Source of the DNA: Chara braunii
Lineage: Eukaryota > Streptophyta > Charophyceae > Charales > Characeae
Assembly: GCA_003427395.1 (NCBI GenBank)
Contig: BFEA01000275.1
Coordinates: forward strand, 2,043,059 to 2,063,195
Reading direction: 5' to 3'
DNA length: 20,137 nt
A model generated the notes under the pieces. It made no database searches and was not told the origin of the DNA. It saw nothing but the letters and a program-made list of their open reading frames with translations. The position numbers were made by a program, and so were the translations under genes. Positions 1-10,610 of the stretch are shown one piece after another (position 1 is the stretch's first letter; each line of letters begins with the position of its first letter).

Positions 1-160
1 GGGGGTGCGGGGGTCGGGGCACCTGCGGGGGTGTTTTGGGGTGGGCGGGGGTCCGGGGGTCAAACGCCTACCCCCGCTTTGCCCCCGGGGGCCCCCGCGT
101 GACAACCTTGGTCAGACAACGTCAGTGCGAGCACAAGGGGGGGGGCGAATTAACAAGCCA
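1..160. other. G/C-run-rich tract
   Basis: Repeated runs of four to five G, then C runs (63-95), then a run of nine or more G near 136-145. This is compatible with G-quadruplex formation on the plus strand and is unlike the A/T-rich DNA further on. I see no reliable coding frame in it; short open frames exist on both strands but none has a recognisable motif. Confidence 0.4.
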
Positions 161-553
161 CGCCTGCAGACTGCTCACCAACCATGCGGCCCGGGGGTGC
201 TTCACAGGGGTGATGGAGTTATAGATGTAAACGTCGTTGACTCGTTGCTGCGTCGAGGGAGGTTGAAGGTAAGGTAGCTCCGCAAACAGCACACGTGGGG
301 GGAAGCACTGCGAGGACACGTGTAATTGCGCCGCCTGAGGGGCAGCAGTCGGGACGGGTGTTGTAAAAACCCGACATGGCACATGGACAAATGCTTCGAG
401 AGGGGGGAGGGGCTCCGATTATGGCGGTGCAAGGGAGAGTCAAGGGAACACAACGATAAGACGTGGTGGACGCGCACGACGGTCCAGTGGCGGGATCTTC
501 GAGAGCGGCGGTGACTGCAGCGCCTACGGAAAGCCATAGGATGGCGACGATGA

Positions 554-1619
554 CGAGCCTTTGGTGAACATGCACAGGCGCGGGCATGCACGAGAGGGGA
601 CCGAGGGTGCAACCAAGCTATACGTGGATGGCATGAGGTTCTGAAACAAGACAGAGGGAAATGGACTCTTGAAGCGCGACTGTATTTGCTGGCCATCGCC
701 AGAGGAGTCCCCCCTCCAAACATCTGTCAGAGTATAGTCCTCCTGCACTCCAGCATCCCGCAACACATAATCAAGGATGCGTTGCAGCTGAAGGCGGCGA
801 AAGACAGGGGGATCAAAGTGCAGAGCATTGCCTTACGCATCATCCATAAGTGGATTTTTAAGTCCGCGAGTCGCTCGAGGGCTACTACTCCGCGTACCGT
901 ACGTGCTCAACCACGAGGCGATGGGCATCACCCCCGCCATGTGTTATGAAGAGGACTGATGCACATCTGTCAGCCCCCCTGTTTGCCACATCACACTGGA
1001 GATGGAGATGATGCTTCCCATTTGGTTTGTCGATGCGAACATCGAGGACAGGCACGAGGACTACGAGTTGGCATCCTACCAAGAGGCATCCCTGTAGTGC
1101 ATGGTGGGGGCTTTCACGAGCGCCATCACTGTGGCGGAGGGGATCGACAGTGGGCGCGTCTTGTACGACAGGCTGAGGAACGTCGCCGAGGCTATGAGGG
1201 CTCTACTCACAACGACGATGTGGCTCATGAGGATGAGCGGGGACGATCTATGTTCCCATTCCGATGCCTCCTTGTTCGTTCAGCTCACCGCGAAGCCAAC
1301 AATAGTGACGTTCATGCATCGTTAGTTCGATGCTCATCGCCACATCCTTCAGGCAGCCACTGTTGTCACAGAGAGGATGGGCAAGTCTGCCATGACGTTG
1401 GTGGACCCACCTCTCTACATCCCAGACTGGGCATTCTACGACGTGACTTTCAGGCAGGACGCCACTCTTCCATCGCCAATGGATGCGAGAAGGTTGGACT
1501 AGTTGGGGACGGGATCCCCGAAGGAGGAAGAAGATAAAACTGCCACACCGAATGACGATGGAGGGGGGTAGACAAGTAAAGCTAACGCGGCGAGACGACG
1601 ACGAACGATGCTTTGTTAG
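554..1619 (+). pseudogene. Decayed protein-coding gene of unknown family (frameshift plus several in-frame stops)
   Basis: Protein-like sequence runs in one frame from about 554 to 900 (it includes LEARLYLLAIARGVPPP) and continues from about 1000 in another frame to the end (it includes MVGAFTSAITVAEGIDSG and LVDPPLYIPDWAFYDVTF), so there is at least one frame change between about 900 and 1000. In the downstream frame there are stops at 957 (TGA), 1095, 1323, 1500 and 1569 (all TAG), with plausible protein on both sides of each, before TAG 1617. An acidic stretch (PKEEEDK) and a basic tail (ARRRR) end the frame. I recognise no catalytic or binding motif. The style recalls large lineage-specific families of charophyte algae, but that is memory and not a search. 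It is likely an old multicopy gene or transposon-carried gene. It lies on the opposite strand from the reverse transcriptase region. Confidence 0.55.
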
Positions 1620-3040
1620 AGTGGACAGGGGCGGCTTTGGAGTGTGTTGTCTCGCAGGGGAGGGAAGATGGTCGGTGGTCGGTTGCTCGCTCTATGCTTG
1701 TGCGGGTGGTCACACATGTTTTTTGTGTCGACGTCCCCTCTTAAGGTGAGGGGATGTGCCGACATGCTTTCGCCCTAGTGCAGTTGCGCCTTTTGTGGAG
1801 GGAGGGGTTTTCGGGAGCGTAGTCATGTGTGATGACAAATGTCGGCTAATTTGTGCATTCCTGGGGTTCGTGCCAAGCAGCAAGCTTCAAAATCCTGCAC
1901 CATGGTTTCGACCGCTAGTTCATGTTGTGGGGTGTTTGTGCGCGTGTCATGCATACAATTTGTCTTGTAATGAATGTCTTTCGATTGTTTCGGTTTGCCG
2001 TGCATGCAATCTAAGATGACCTTTGTGATGAATGCTTTCCGTGAGTATTTGTTGTGCATCCATTCATTTTGCTCACTCTTTGTGTTCGTGTGCCATGCGT
2101 TCCTCATATTCACAGCTCCTTTTCTCGCCATTGTCCACCTATGTTTGTTGTGTGTTGAAAAAAAGGCGTCGTTGTTCGTTTTTTAACATTTGAGAGGTCA
2201 TATGCATTGGCTACTGACGTTTGTACGCAAGAGATGCCCATCACACGTTCGGACACGAACACACTAAAAGACGCAAACACACATGCAGTAGCAACACAAA
2301 ATTTTACTTGCTTTTTTCCACGAGACAAGCACGCAAACGCAAACACGAAGGTGCACATGCATGCTTCAGAATCACCTCGACCCCCAACACAATGTTACAA
2401 CCTCCATAGCACGGCGAAGGTGTTCACGCCCCTCCATGTTCACGTGAACGTGTTTGTGCGTTCGTGTGTATAGCTTGCGAACGTGTTCGGAAGAACATAA
2501 TTCTGTTTCGTAAAGCAGTTTTTGATTTTCAACTCACGTTTGGCTAAGAATTTGAACATGACTCCAAGGAAAAAATTGCTTGTATTGTTCTTTTACATGA
2601 CATATATTGTTTTTCATGTTTTTTGGAGTTTTTTTTTTTTTTAATGTTTGGGTTCGGATGGTTTTTAGTGCCAGTTCGAGTTCAGGCGGACATGTTAAGG
2701 TTCGCCTCCGAGCGCGAACACGATGCGACACAGGTTATAACGTGTTAAACGGAAGAAACAAATTCATAAAATGAGAACAAAAAAGAAGAAGAAAAAAAAA
2801 AACATAAACACATTCAACTAACAATTCATATAACGTGTTGAAAAAAACAACGCACACCAGGCCACGTCGTCAGAAACATCAACACACGACTATGCATCAC
2901 CCGCGACCGCGGCCACGACGTCAGGCTCGGAGGGAGGCCATATTCATGGCCGCATCCTCGACAGGGGTCAGCTGCATAGTGGCCACGTTTTTCATGGATT
3001 TTTCCCATAAAAAATAATCGGCAAAAAAAATAAAATTATA
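1620..3040. other. Spacer without recognisable genes
   Basis: T/G-rich then A-rich DNA with many short, non-conserved open frames on both strands. It contains a poly-T run near 2630-2642 and A-rich runs near 2790-2800. I see no RNA gene, repeat array or domain-bearing frame. Confidence 0.5.
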
Positions 3041-3043
3041 TAT

Positions 3044-3074
3044 GGGTTGTAGGGTTTTTCAAACCCTACAACCC
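3044..3074. repeat. Perfect 14-bp inverted repeat, 3-nt loop
   Basis: Left arm 3044-3057 (GGGTTGTAGGGTTT) is the exact reverse complement of right arm 3061-3074, with loop TTC. Each arm contains TAGGGTTT, one unit of the plant-type telomere repeat, but only once. It is surrounded by A/T-rich DNA. It could be a fold-back remnant or a transcript-end hairpin; no flanking gene decides between these. Confidence 0.7.
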
Positions 3075-3118
3075 CATCTCTTTTTTAAGCGAAACAATGA
3101 ATTTTACTTATTCTATGG

Positions 3119-3310
3119 AATTAAAAAAAAATAAAAACAAAAAAGGCGGAGAGAAGAAATAAAAAAAATAAAGAAAGATGTTTTTTTGGGGGGGGGATTT
3201 GTGGTTGGCAGTTCTTTGTCTTCTTCAATTTTATGTATATATATATTTTTTTTATAAGAAAAAAATCAAGGAATGAAAAAAAAAAAATAGTACTGTTATT
3301 TTGCAAGGAC
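3119..3310. repeat. Homopolymer and A/T-rich low-complexity block
   Basis: Successive poly-A, poly-T, poly-G (3187-3196) and A-rich runs. Open frames here encode only Phe/Lys-rich low-complexity sequence and are not genes. Confidence 0.7.
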
Positions 3311-3315
3311 GATTA

Positions 3316-3318
<3 letters not shown>

Positions 3319-3392
<74 letters not shown>

Positions 3393-3406
3393 AGTGTGTG
3401 TATGTG
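3319..3406. repeat. (TG)n microsatellite, interrupted
   Basis: About 40 TG units with single substitutions (tgtctgtgtgcg, gagtg, tatg). It abuts the left edge of direct repeat copy 1. The equivalent place beside copy 2 has only a short GTGTGTCTGTG, so the tract seems to have expanded from that seed at copy 1. The His/Thr-repeat open frame on the minus strand is an artefact of this tract. Confidence 0.9.
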
Positions 3407-3407
3407 A

Positions 3408-4450
3408 TTGGGGGGGTGTGTGCATGTAACACGGCCATCCCACGTGCGTGGGAAACCTGTGGTAGAGCTCACAGAAGCCCGTTACAAAGTTAGTCTGCAT
3501 ATATGCAGTGTGCAAAAGAGCAACATCCAAGATTATTAGCTACTCCGGGAATGGAGAAGGGGAAGAGAAAGAGGGGAGGGTTTTACTAGGGAGCAAGGGG
3601 TATTAGTAATTAGTGTTAGCAGGTTAGGTGTTAGGAGAGGGATAGGTCCCAACCGTAGGGGGGGTGCACGCCCTTAAGCGTGCTTTTCGCTGCATAGCAC
3701 CCATAACAGCTCATAAGAGGGATTAGAATTAGCTCCGGTTAGCAGTGTGGGGGAAGGACGGGAATGGGTAATTTGGAAAGTCAGGGAAGCAAGGTAAGAA
3801 AGGGGAAGGGGGGAGGTTAGGATTCCATTCCTGCGAGGTCATGCTCAGTGCAGCTTGAGGATCAGTCGCCGCCATAGCACTATGTGCACTGCGAAGCGTG
3901 ACGTTAGGAAGCCGACAGCGTAAGCTGAGCGTCCAGTGTACAGACGTACGTCTCACCGATTTCTCGGGAGCAGGAATCAGCTAGGCGGACAGCGCTGCCT
4001 ACCAGTGGGACAACTTAGTTGCGAATGAGTTTCAAGAGGTAGACATGCAGGCGAGAGTTCGTGCGCTGGAGCACGGGAGCGCCAACGGTAATGGAAGTAG
4101 CCAACTCTCTTGTACTTATGTGTGTAGAGAATGGGGGATAGAGTGAGGGTTTGGCTGGTGTCAGATGGATTTCTGAAGAGTATAGGGTGGGTATATCGTG
4201 GAAGGGGTAGGTTGGGTATGGGGGTAAGATATACATTTTGGNGGGGAGAGCTGTCCAGGTATGCGGGGTGTATGTGGTGCAGCTGGTTGCGGGNGNGTTA
4301 CTGCGCCGTATCANGACTTNTTGGTTTGCGATAGCCATAATTTTACGTAGATGATGGTATGGGTGTGTTTGTGTGTACGGTTTCTTACTAGATGTGAGTG
4401 GTTCGATTGAGGGGGTAACTTTGTAACTATTAAGGGGAACGTCGTCTCAG
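3408..4450 (-). repeat. Long direct repeat, copy 1 (candidate PLE pseudo-LTR; 3' copy on the minus strand)
   Basis: Collinear with 19095-20137 at a constant offset of 15,687 and without indels. I count 11 substitutions, all between about 3460 and 3870, and none from there to 4450. Ns occur at 4242, 4294, 4296, 4314 and 4320, the same relative places as in copy 2. It carries a hammerhead-type motif on the minus strand (3671-3721). A short minus-strand frame (3729-3956) is present in both copies and looks non-coding to me. The palindrome AGACGTACGTCT lies near 3941-3952. The right boundary cannot be set because copy 2 stops with the window. Confidence 0.9.
3671..3721 (-). ncRNA. Hammerhead ribozyme, degenerate copy (G5 to U)
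   Basis: Read on the minus strand. Stem I is CCCU/AGGG, the first core box reads CUUAUGA instead of CUGAUGA, stem II is GCUGU/GCAGC (one G-U pair), the second core box is GAAA, stem III is AAG/CUU with a CACG loop, and UUA precedes the expected cleavage site. The change at plus position 3715 replaces the invariant catalytic-core G5, which in the hammerhead family abolishes cleavage. The rest of the fold matches the intact copy at 19358-19408, so this is a decayed homologue and not a chance match. Confidence 0.8.
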
Positions 4451-5236
4451 GGTGTGTATTTTGGTAAGTATGAGGGTGTGCCAGGGAGGGGGTCCAGTAG
4501 AACCATTCGTGCATGGGTATGGCCGACGAGAAGTCAAGGTTGTATCTTTCTTCCTTTGTCTGTACGCGGATCGACCCGTGTGTACTTGTCTCATTCTCTG
4601 TTTGTTTTTTTGGGGGGGGCGCATTGGCTATGGTGAAGTCAGTGTTTTGTCGTTTCTTTTTTTGTCTCGCGTGCGAGCACATTATAGCGTGTCCGGTTGT
4701 GTCGTTTCGGGGTCATGGCGCTGTGGATTGTAGGCTTCTTTGTTCGGGTGTGTGACTTTGTGTGTGAAACATTCTGAGCCGTGCGCGGGAAGGCAATATT
4801 ATTTAAGTAATACGATATGTGTACTGGAGCGGAGTGCCAAGTAGACCGATAACTGTGTACGAAGTGGCGTATATATTGTATAACCTGATATAGTTTGTGA
4901 TTTGTGGGAGACGTGGTAAATACCATAACGTGCGACAAGATATCAGTTGTATATTGGGGGGAGGTACGTCATATGCAGAGGTCTTTGTTAATCCTAGCAG
5001 TGGTATAGTATGTTCCATATCTGTAGCCGTGTCCGGGCAGGGAATTATTAGTTTTTATATTATAGTTCTTTGATTATTATTTTATTACCTAATTTTTATA
5101 TTGTTATTATTAAAAAAGAATTATTTATTATCCAATATTTTTATTAATCTTTTATTGTTAAATTATTCATAGCTAAATTAGGAAGTAGTTTTTATAAAGA
5201 AAATACCAAAAGCAATAATGCTAATAAATGAGAAAA
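4451..5236. other. Spacer; T/G-rich then strongly A/T-rich
   Basis: 4451-5035 continues from repeat copy 1 and may belong to it, but copy 2 ends with the window so this cannot be tested here. 5040-5235 is very A/T-rich and ends next to an N at 5237. Short overlapping frames on both strands show no motifs. Confidence 0.5.
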
Positions 5237-5237
5237 A

Positions 5238-5696
5238 NGCTCACCCCTCTGCCACCCTCTGCCCTTTATCAGTGTTCACCTCGAGTTCCACCCATCCAGC
5301 AGGGCCCTGGCAACTCCAGCTCAAACCCACAAGCCAAGCGGGACAGACAAACAACAGCAGCACTACAGAAGACGTGACTACGAAACACGAGGTTCTGCTT
5401 GTGCATACAAGGAGGACTGTGACGCCCAACCTCACGCCCGACGCGACTTCCTGATCGGAGTGGGATGTGGGCCTGGAAGTGCGAAAAGGGGTGTGCCAAG
5501 GATTTTTGGGAAAAGTGGGGGAGTCTTAGGGGTATGAATGCAATGAGACAAGTGAGGGGCGCGTGGGACTCAAGGCCCGATGGGGCCGGGGTACTGTGGG
5601 CAGCGGTTTGCGGGGAAGTCCCTACTCGGAGGAGGCGGTCCCGAAAAGTTGGGCCGTCGGGGGCCGCCACGTGGCGCAGGCCGCTGCGTGTTTGGG
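5238..5696. other. Compositionally foreign block between an N and a library adapter
   Basis: G/C-rich sequence starts abruptly after the N at 5237 (A/T-rich before it) and ends exactly at the Nextera junction at 5697. It contains overlapping frames on both strands (for example minus 5269-5670) with no recognisable domain. TGTGACGCCC near 5419 resembles the start of some LTRs but has no partner. The block may come from another locus joined by the mate-pair library, or from another organism. Confidence 0.55.
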
Positions 5697-5734
5697 CTGT
5701 CTCTTATACACATCTAGATGTGTATAAGAGACAG
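5697..5734. other. Nextera mate-pair junction adapter (library artefact)
   Basis: Exactly 38 bases: the 19-bp Tn5 mosaic end in one orientation (CTGTCTCTTATACACATCT) followed directly by its reverse complement (AGATGTGTATAAGAGACAG). This is the circularisation junction of Illumina Nextera mate-pair libraries and not genomic DNA. The plus-strand frame crossing it reads VSYTHLDVYKRQ, a peptide I know as a sign of adapter contamination. Sequence left and right of it need not be adjacent in the genome. Confidence 0.98.
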
Positions 5735-5784
5735 GTGTGTGTGTGTGTGTGTGTGTGCGTGTGTGTGTGTGCATGTGTGTGTGT
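5735..5784. repeat. (GT)n microsatellite next to the adapter
   Basis: About 25 GT units with two interruptions (GCGT, GCATG), starting directly at the adapter edge. On the minus strand it would be an (AC)n tract downstream of the reverse transcriptase 3' region. Confidence 0.9.
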
Positions 5785-5813
5785 CCCTCCCCGTTCCCTT
5801 GTAATGGAGGAGC

Positions 5814-5873
5814 GGGTGGGGTAGGTCTATTTTATATTGGATCGAGGACCTACCCCACCCGGGGTAGGTCCTC
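5814..5873. promoter_or_regulatory. Two mutually exclusive hairpins
   Basis: Segment 5814-5827 pairs perfectly over 14 bp with 5847-5860 (19-nt loop). Segment 5844-5856 pairs perfectly over 13 bp with 5861-5873 (4-nt loop ACCC). The middle strand is shared, so only one hairpin can form at a time. On the minus strand the structure lies just past the reverse transcriptase stop, where a retroelement 3' UTR would be. Its function is unknown. Confidence 0.6.
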
Positions 5874-5935
5874 CATCCGAACCAAGCTAGTTTGACTTTT
5901 ACACACACGTGGGCCTATTTGTGAGTTAGTGTTGT

Positions 5936-8178
5936 TTATACAGGACTGTGTTGAAGTTGGTCTAGTACTATTTGGGGGCAACATCGGAAGGATTGATATT
6001 CTTCTGGATGTTGCAGTATCTTTTTGATAATGCCTAAGAGTCTGTGCTTTGGGAAGCCGTTGTGCATAAGGCAGTTAATAGTGTGCTTGATTTCGGAGGC
6101 TGCATGTCGTGCGTCGGTTTTGATAATCATTATCGTGATGATTTGGGGGATGATGAGGTTAAGTGATTGCTGCATTGGTCTGTTGGAGTGCGCTTGTATG
6201 AAACTGGTGATAAGGAAATCCAACTCTCGTCTTTTGTCGTATTTGTAGGTCTTGTATTCTCCAGTGTCAGGGTTAGTGATTTCAATTGTCGTATTAAGGA
6301 AGTTGGCCTTGATTCCGACGATCCTGCTATTGTCTTGCATTTTTTCTGAGGTCTGTTCATTGATGGTGATGAGGTGCAGAGGGTACAAGAAGAACTTGCT
6401 TCTTTTGCTTGTTATTTCTGGATTGAGGAATTCCTGTATTCTTGGGTTGTTGATGATGTGAAGATCATCAAAGTATCGAAACACATGCTGGAATAATGGC
6501 AATAGGTGCTTATTAGCCTTATGGGTGATTTTCTTCATGAATTTATATTCATATTTGAAGAAGTAGATATTACAGCACATAGGCGAGCAGATGACACCCA
6601 TAGCGATGCCTAGTGTCTGTTTCCAGGCTGCATTACCAAGCGATGTATATGCGTTAGAAATGAGCCAGTTGCTGATGGCATTGACCATTTCACCAGTGAG
6701 TGTTAAGTATCCGGAGGGGGGATGGTGAAACCAGTCGCAAGTGGGGGTAAGTTGGTTGGTCTTGTAATAGAATTTGAAGGCAAGTTGTATGCCATTGCCA
6801 AAGGAAGCCTTGGCCTATTGGAAAACTATCTTTGTAAAGAACTGGAGGGCGTTAGGGAGGCCATCCGGGCTGGCATCAGTGGGATAGTTTCATAACATCT
6901 TGTAATATCTGCAGAGAAGACAGACATTGTCTGTGAGGGTAAGTTATATACGTAGCCTGCTGTCGAATCTATGGGCCACCAGTATGGAACTTTCAGTCCA
7001 GTGCCCGCAAAGGTTTGTTGCGTTAACCTTCCGCAATGCATTTTCACAACTTTGATGAGGGCTTTCAGGATTTCAGCGGCAAGGTCGGCAAGAGGGGAAG
7101 ATATTATGTCTGAGGCATTAGTTAGCCATCAGAATGAGTTTTTGTGTTTCTTGTAGGTGGCAAAGAGGTAGGGTAGTGTTTTTTTGCCAGTAGGGATGTC
7201 CGGGAATATGGAACTCAGTTCAATTTCAAGTTGCGTGATTAGCTCGTTGGTAGTGCATAGGCATGGCTCAAAATCTGGGTTGGTGAGCCTTTTCAAAGCT
7301 AGCTGTCTTACCAGGTTGATGCAGATTACAACCGGAGTATTTGGTGCTTATTCGGCACCAGAGATGTAGAAGTGTCTAGTGAGGAAGTCTATTTCGTGTT
7401 TGGTTGCATGCTCGTTCAGGTTCGTTTCTCTGTGGTGTCAGACGTTAGAGGTCATTCGTAGTGAGATGTTCAAAAATTCTTTGCCGGCCAGTGGTAGGTG
7501 CTTATTTGGCATTGGTACACCATATCGTTCCAGTGTGCTCATGAGGTTTACCCAGACCTGTTGCGCGACATCCAAGGTCTCCTTTTGGTTAGGGGTTTGC
7601 GCGGGGATGTGGTTTAGTCCGCACCTGGTTAGTTTCCGTGCTTCCTTGTTGGTAATAATATTAAGATCTAAAGTGAGGACATGTGCATTGCTCTCCGGGC
7701 GATTAAGCTCAGGCGGTAAAGGAGTAGTGAATGCAGCGTACCTTTGGTGTTGGCAAAAACATTGCTTTTGTGTTTGATTCATCCATTCAGTGAGTGTGAA
7801 GTCACGGAAGACTGCCGCGGGTTTATAAAGGGCCTTAGCAATATGGTCATTGTTGGTCCAAGAGAACGTGCATTTGCTTAGCAGGGGAAGTGCAAGCGGA
7901 TTGTATTTTTCCAATATTTGGTTGAATATTTTTTTGAACTTGAGTCTGTCCATTAATCGGTTGGGGTAGTGGCATGGGATAATAATCTTATCGTCTTCTT
8001 TGGGGGCTTTCCAGCCAAGTCTTCCATCTTTCATGGTTTGCAGCCGATGCACTTGCACACACAGCGTGCCAGCAGCTGTTAAAGCAATTATGCTAGCAAT
8101 CGGGTGATAGTTAAGATAAGGTTGTGATATGCTATTCTTGTGGGGGGTCTGGTGGGTGTATTGCCATCGGTTTTGCTA
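5936..8178 (-). pseudogene. Decayed Penelope-like reverse transcriptase
   Basis: The enzyme would copy element RNA into DNA. Reading on the minus strand from 8178, the N-terminal part has a CFC motif, HVLTLDLNII and GLNHIP, as in RT proteins of the PLE type. The fingers motif is PYLFATYKKHK, palm motif A is FSADITRCYETIPL (about 6880-6920), motif B is GIAMGVICSP, and motif C is RYFDD (YFDD in place of YxDD). A thumb region with YDKRRELDF follows. The frame is broken by TGA 7438-7440, TAA 7348-7350, TGA 7129-7131, a one-base shift near 6877 and TAG 6815-6817. Conserved sequence continues on both sides of each break, so this is one former gene of about 750 codons. I see no GIY-YIG endonuclease at either end, no integrase and no RNase H. 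The start is set only by the upstream TAA at 8179-8181; a true 5' exon could lie further up. The RT call is secure. The PLE placement rests on motif style and on the hammerhead repeats around it. Confidence 0.88.
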
Positions 8179-9600
<1,422 letters not shown>

Positions 9601-9900
9601 TTGAGAACGAGTGAGGGAGATAGAGGACGGGTAGCTAAGGGAGAGAGGAAAAGAGCAGGAGGGGAAGTCTATGGGTGGGAGAAGGGAGAAGACACCGGTG
9701 ATGGTAGGGGGGAGGAAAGGAAGGCAGGCAGGGGGGCAGTGGAGCTTGGGGGAAGTAAGAGGAGGGGAGTAGGGCGACAGTTAGTGCCTGTGCGAGATGA
9801 GGGAGAGGGAATGGATTTAGCGAGGGTTTTTTTTGCGGGGGGTAAGGGGGACGGGGACAGAGCAAGCACGCGTGGGAGGTAGGGCGAGGAGAAGTAGAGG
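9601..9900. repeat. Purine-rich low-complexity tract
   Basis: Nearly all G and A on the plus strand, continuing from the microsatellite. The open frames on both strands (9601-9882 plus, 9635-9865 minus) are composition artefacts. Confidence 0.65.
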
Positions 9901-10001
9901 ATTCTGGTTAGTGAAAGAAGAGGGTAAGGAGGATGCAGGGGTGCACATAGTAGGTGTGGGTTAACTATTGAGGCGACTTGTCTGTGCTAGCATGGAGCAT
10001 C

Positions 10002-10475
10002 TCAGCTTCCAGCGATGCTTATTGTGCCGACAAGGTAGTCCGGGCTGAGTCTGCGACATACTTTTTTCCATGAGTCTTCTGAGGAAGTAGATTCAGTGCC
10101 GAGTGCCGTTTGGTTGCTGGAAGCTCGAAGAAGTGATGAATCTGCACTGCTGGCCCCGTAGTTGTGTCTCAGAGCCTCGACTGCATCCGTAGGTCGTATC
10201 GGCGTTTCGGGAGAAGGTGAGCTGATAGTTATCGGGAGCTGCTGTCTATCTCCGTGTATAAGCTCGTTGCTGCTTACTGGGAAGACCACTGGGTTTGCCT
10301 GTGCCGGTAGCTGTCGCGGTAGGTTCTCATTGCCAGGTCGCTGTGGCCATTGCTGCAGCAGTTGCTCAAAGGGTGGGATCCAAGGCCGTGCAGATTGAGG
10401 CAATTGGTCCGTAGGGGCAGGGACTGCCGCAGCAGTGTTGTACAGGTTGGCGTTGATGGCTTGCTGGGAGGCCAT
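10002..10475 (-). pseudogene. C-terminal part of the long unknown ORF (Pro/Gln/Ser-rich)
   Basis: 157 codons from an ATG at 10475 to TGA at 10002. The product is rich in Pro, Gln, Ala and Ser, probably disordered, and ends with KVCRRLSPDYLVG. It lies in the same frame as 10611-11765; between them, codons read through TGA 10611-10613 and TGA 10509-10511 with unbroken protein-like sequence (QKQKRPRRSNSHY). It is therefore most simply the tail of one former protein, although the in-frame ATG could allow separate translation. No family recognised. Confidence 0.5.
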
Positions 10476-10610
10476 CAGGGTGAGCGTGTGTGTGGCAGAG
10501 GTTCCTTGTCACTGTACCTGTGCATGGAAGATATCATCCATGTATGGTTGGCGGTGGTCGTAATGCGAATTGCTGCGCCTTGGCCGCTTTTGCTTCTGAG
10601 CGTTTTCCTG

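Noticed and set aside
3252-3530. Minus-strand ORF with long His/Thr repeat
   Set aside because: It is the complement of the (TG)n microsatellite and homopolymers.
3729-3956. 75-residue minus-strand ORF present in both repeat copies
   Set aside because: It starts with GTG, ends in low-complexity Pro/Phe/Ser, and is duplicated only because the repeat is; no evidence that it is translated.
5465-5824. 119-codon plus-strand ORF
   Set aside because: It reads through the Nextera junction and the (GT)n tract; the central peptide is adapter-derived.
6024-7777. Plus-strand ORFs opposite the RT
   Set aside because: The minus strand carries clear RT motifs; these are shadows.
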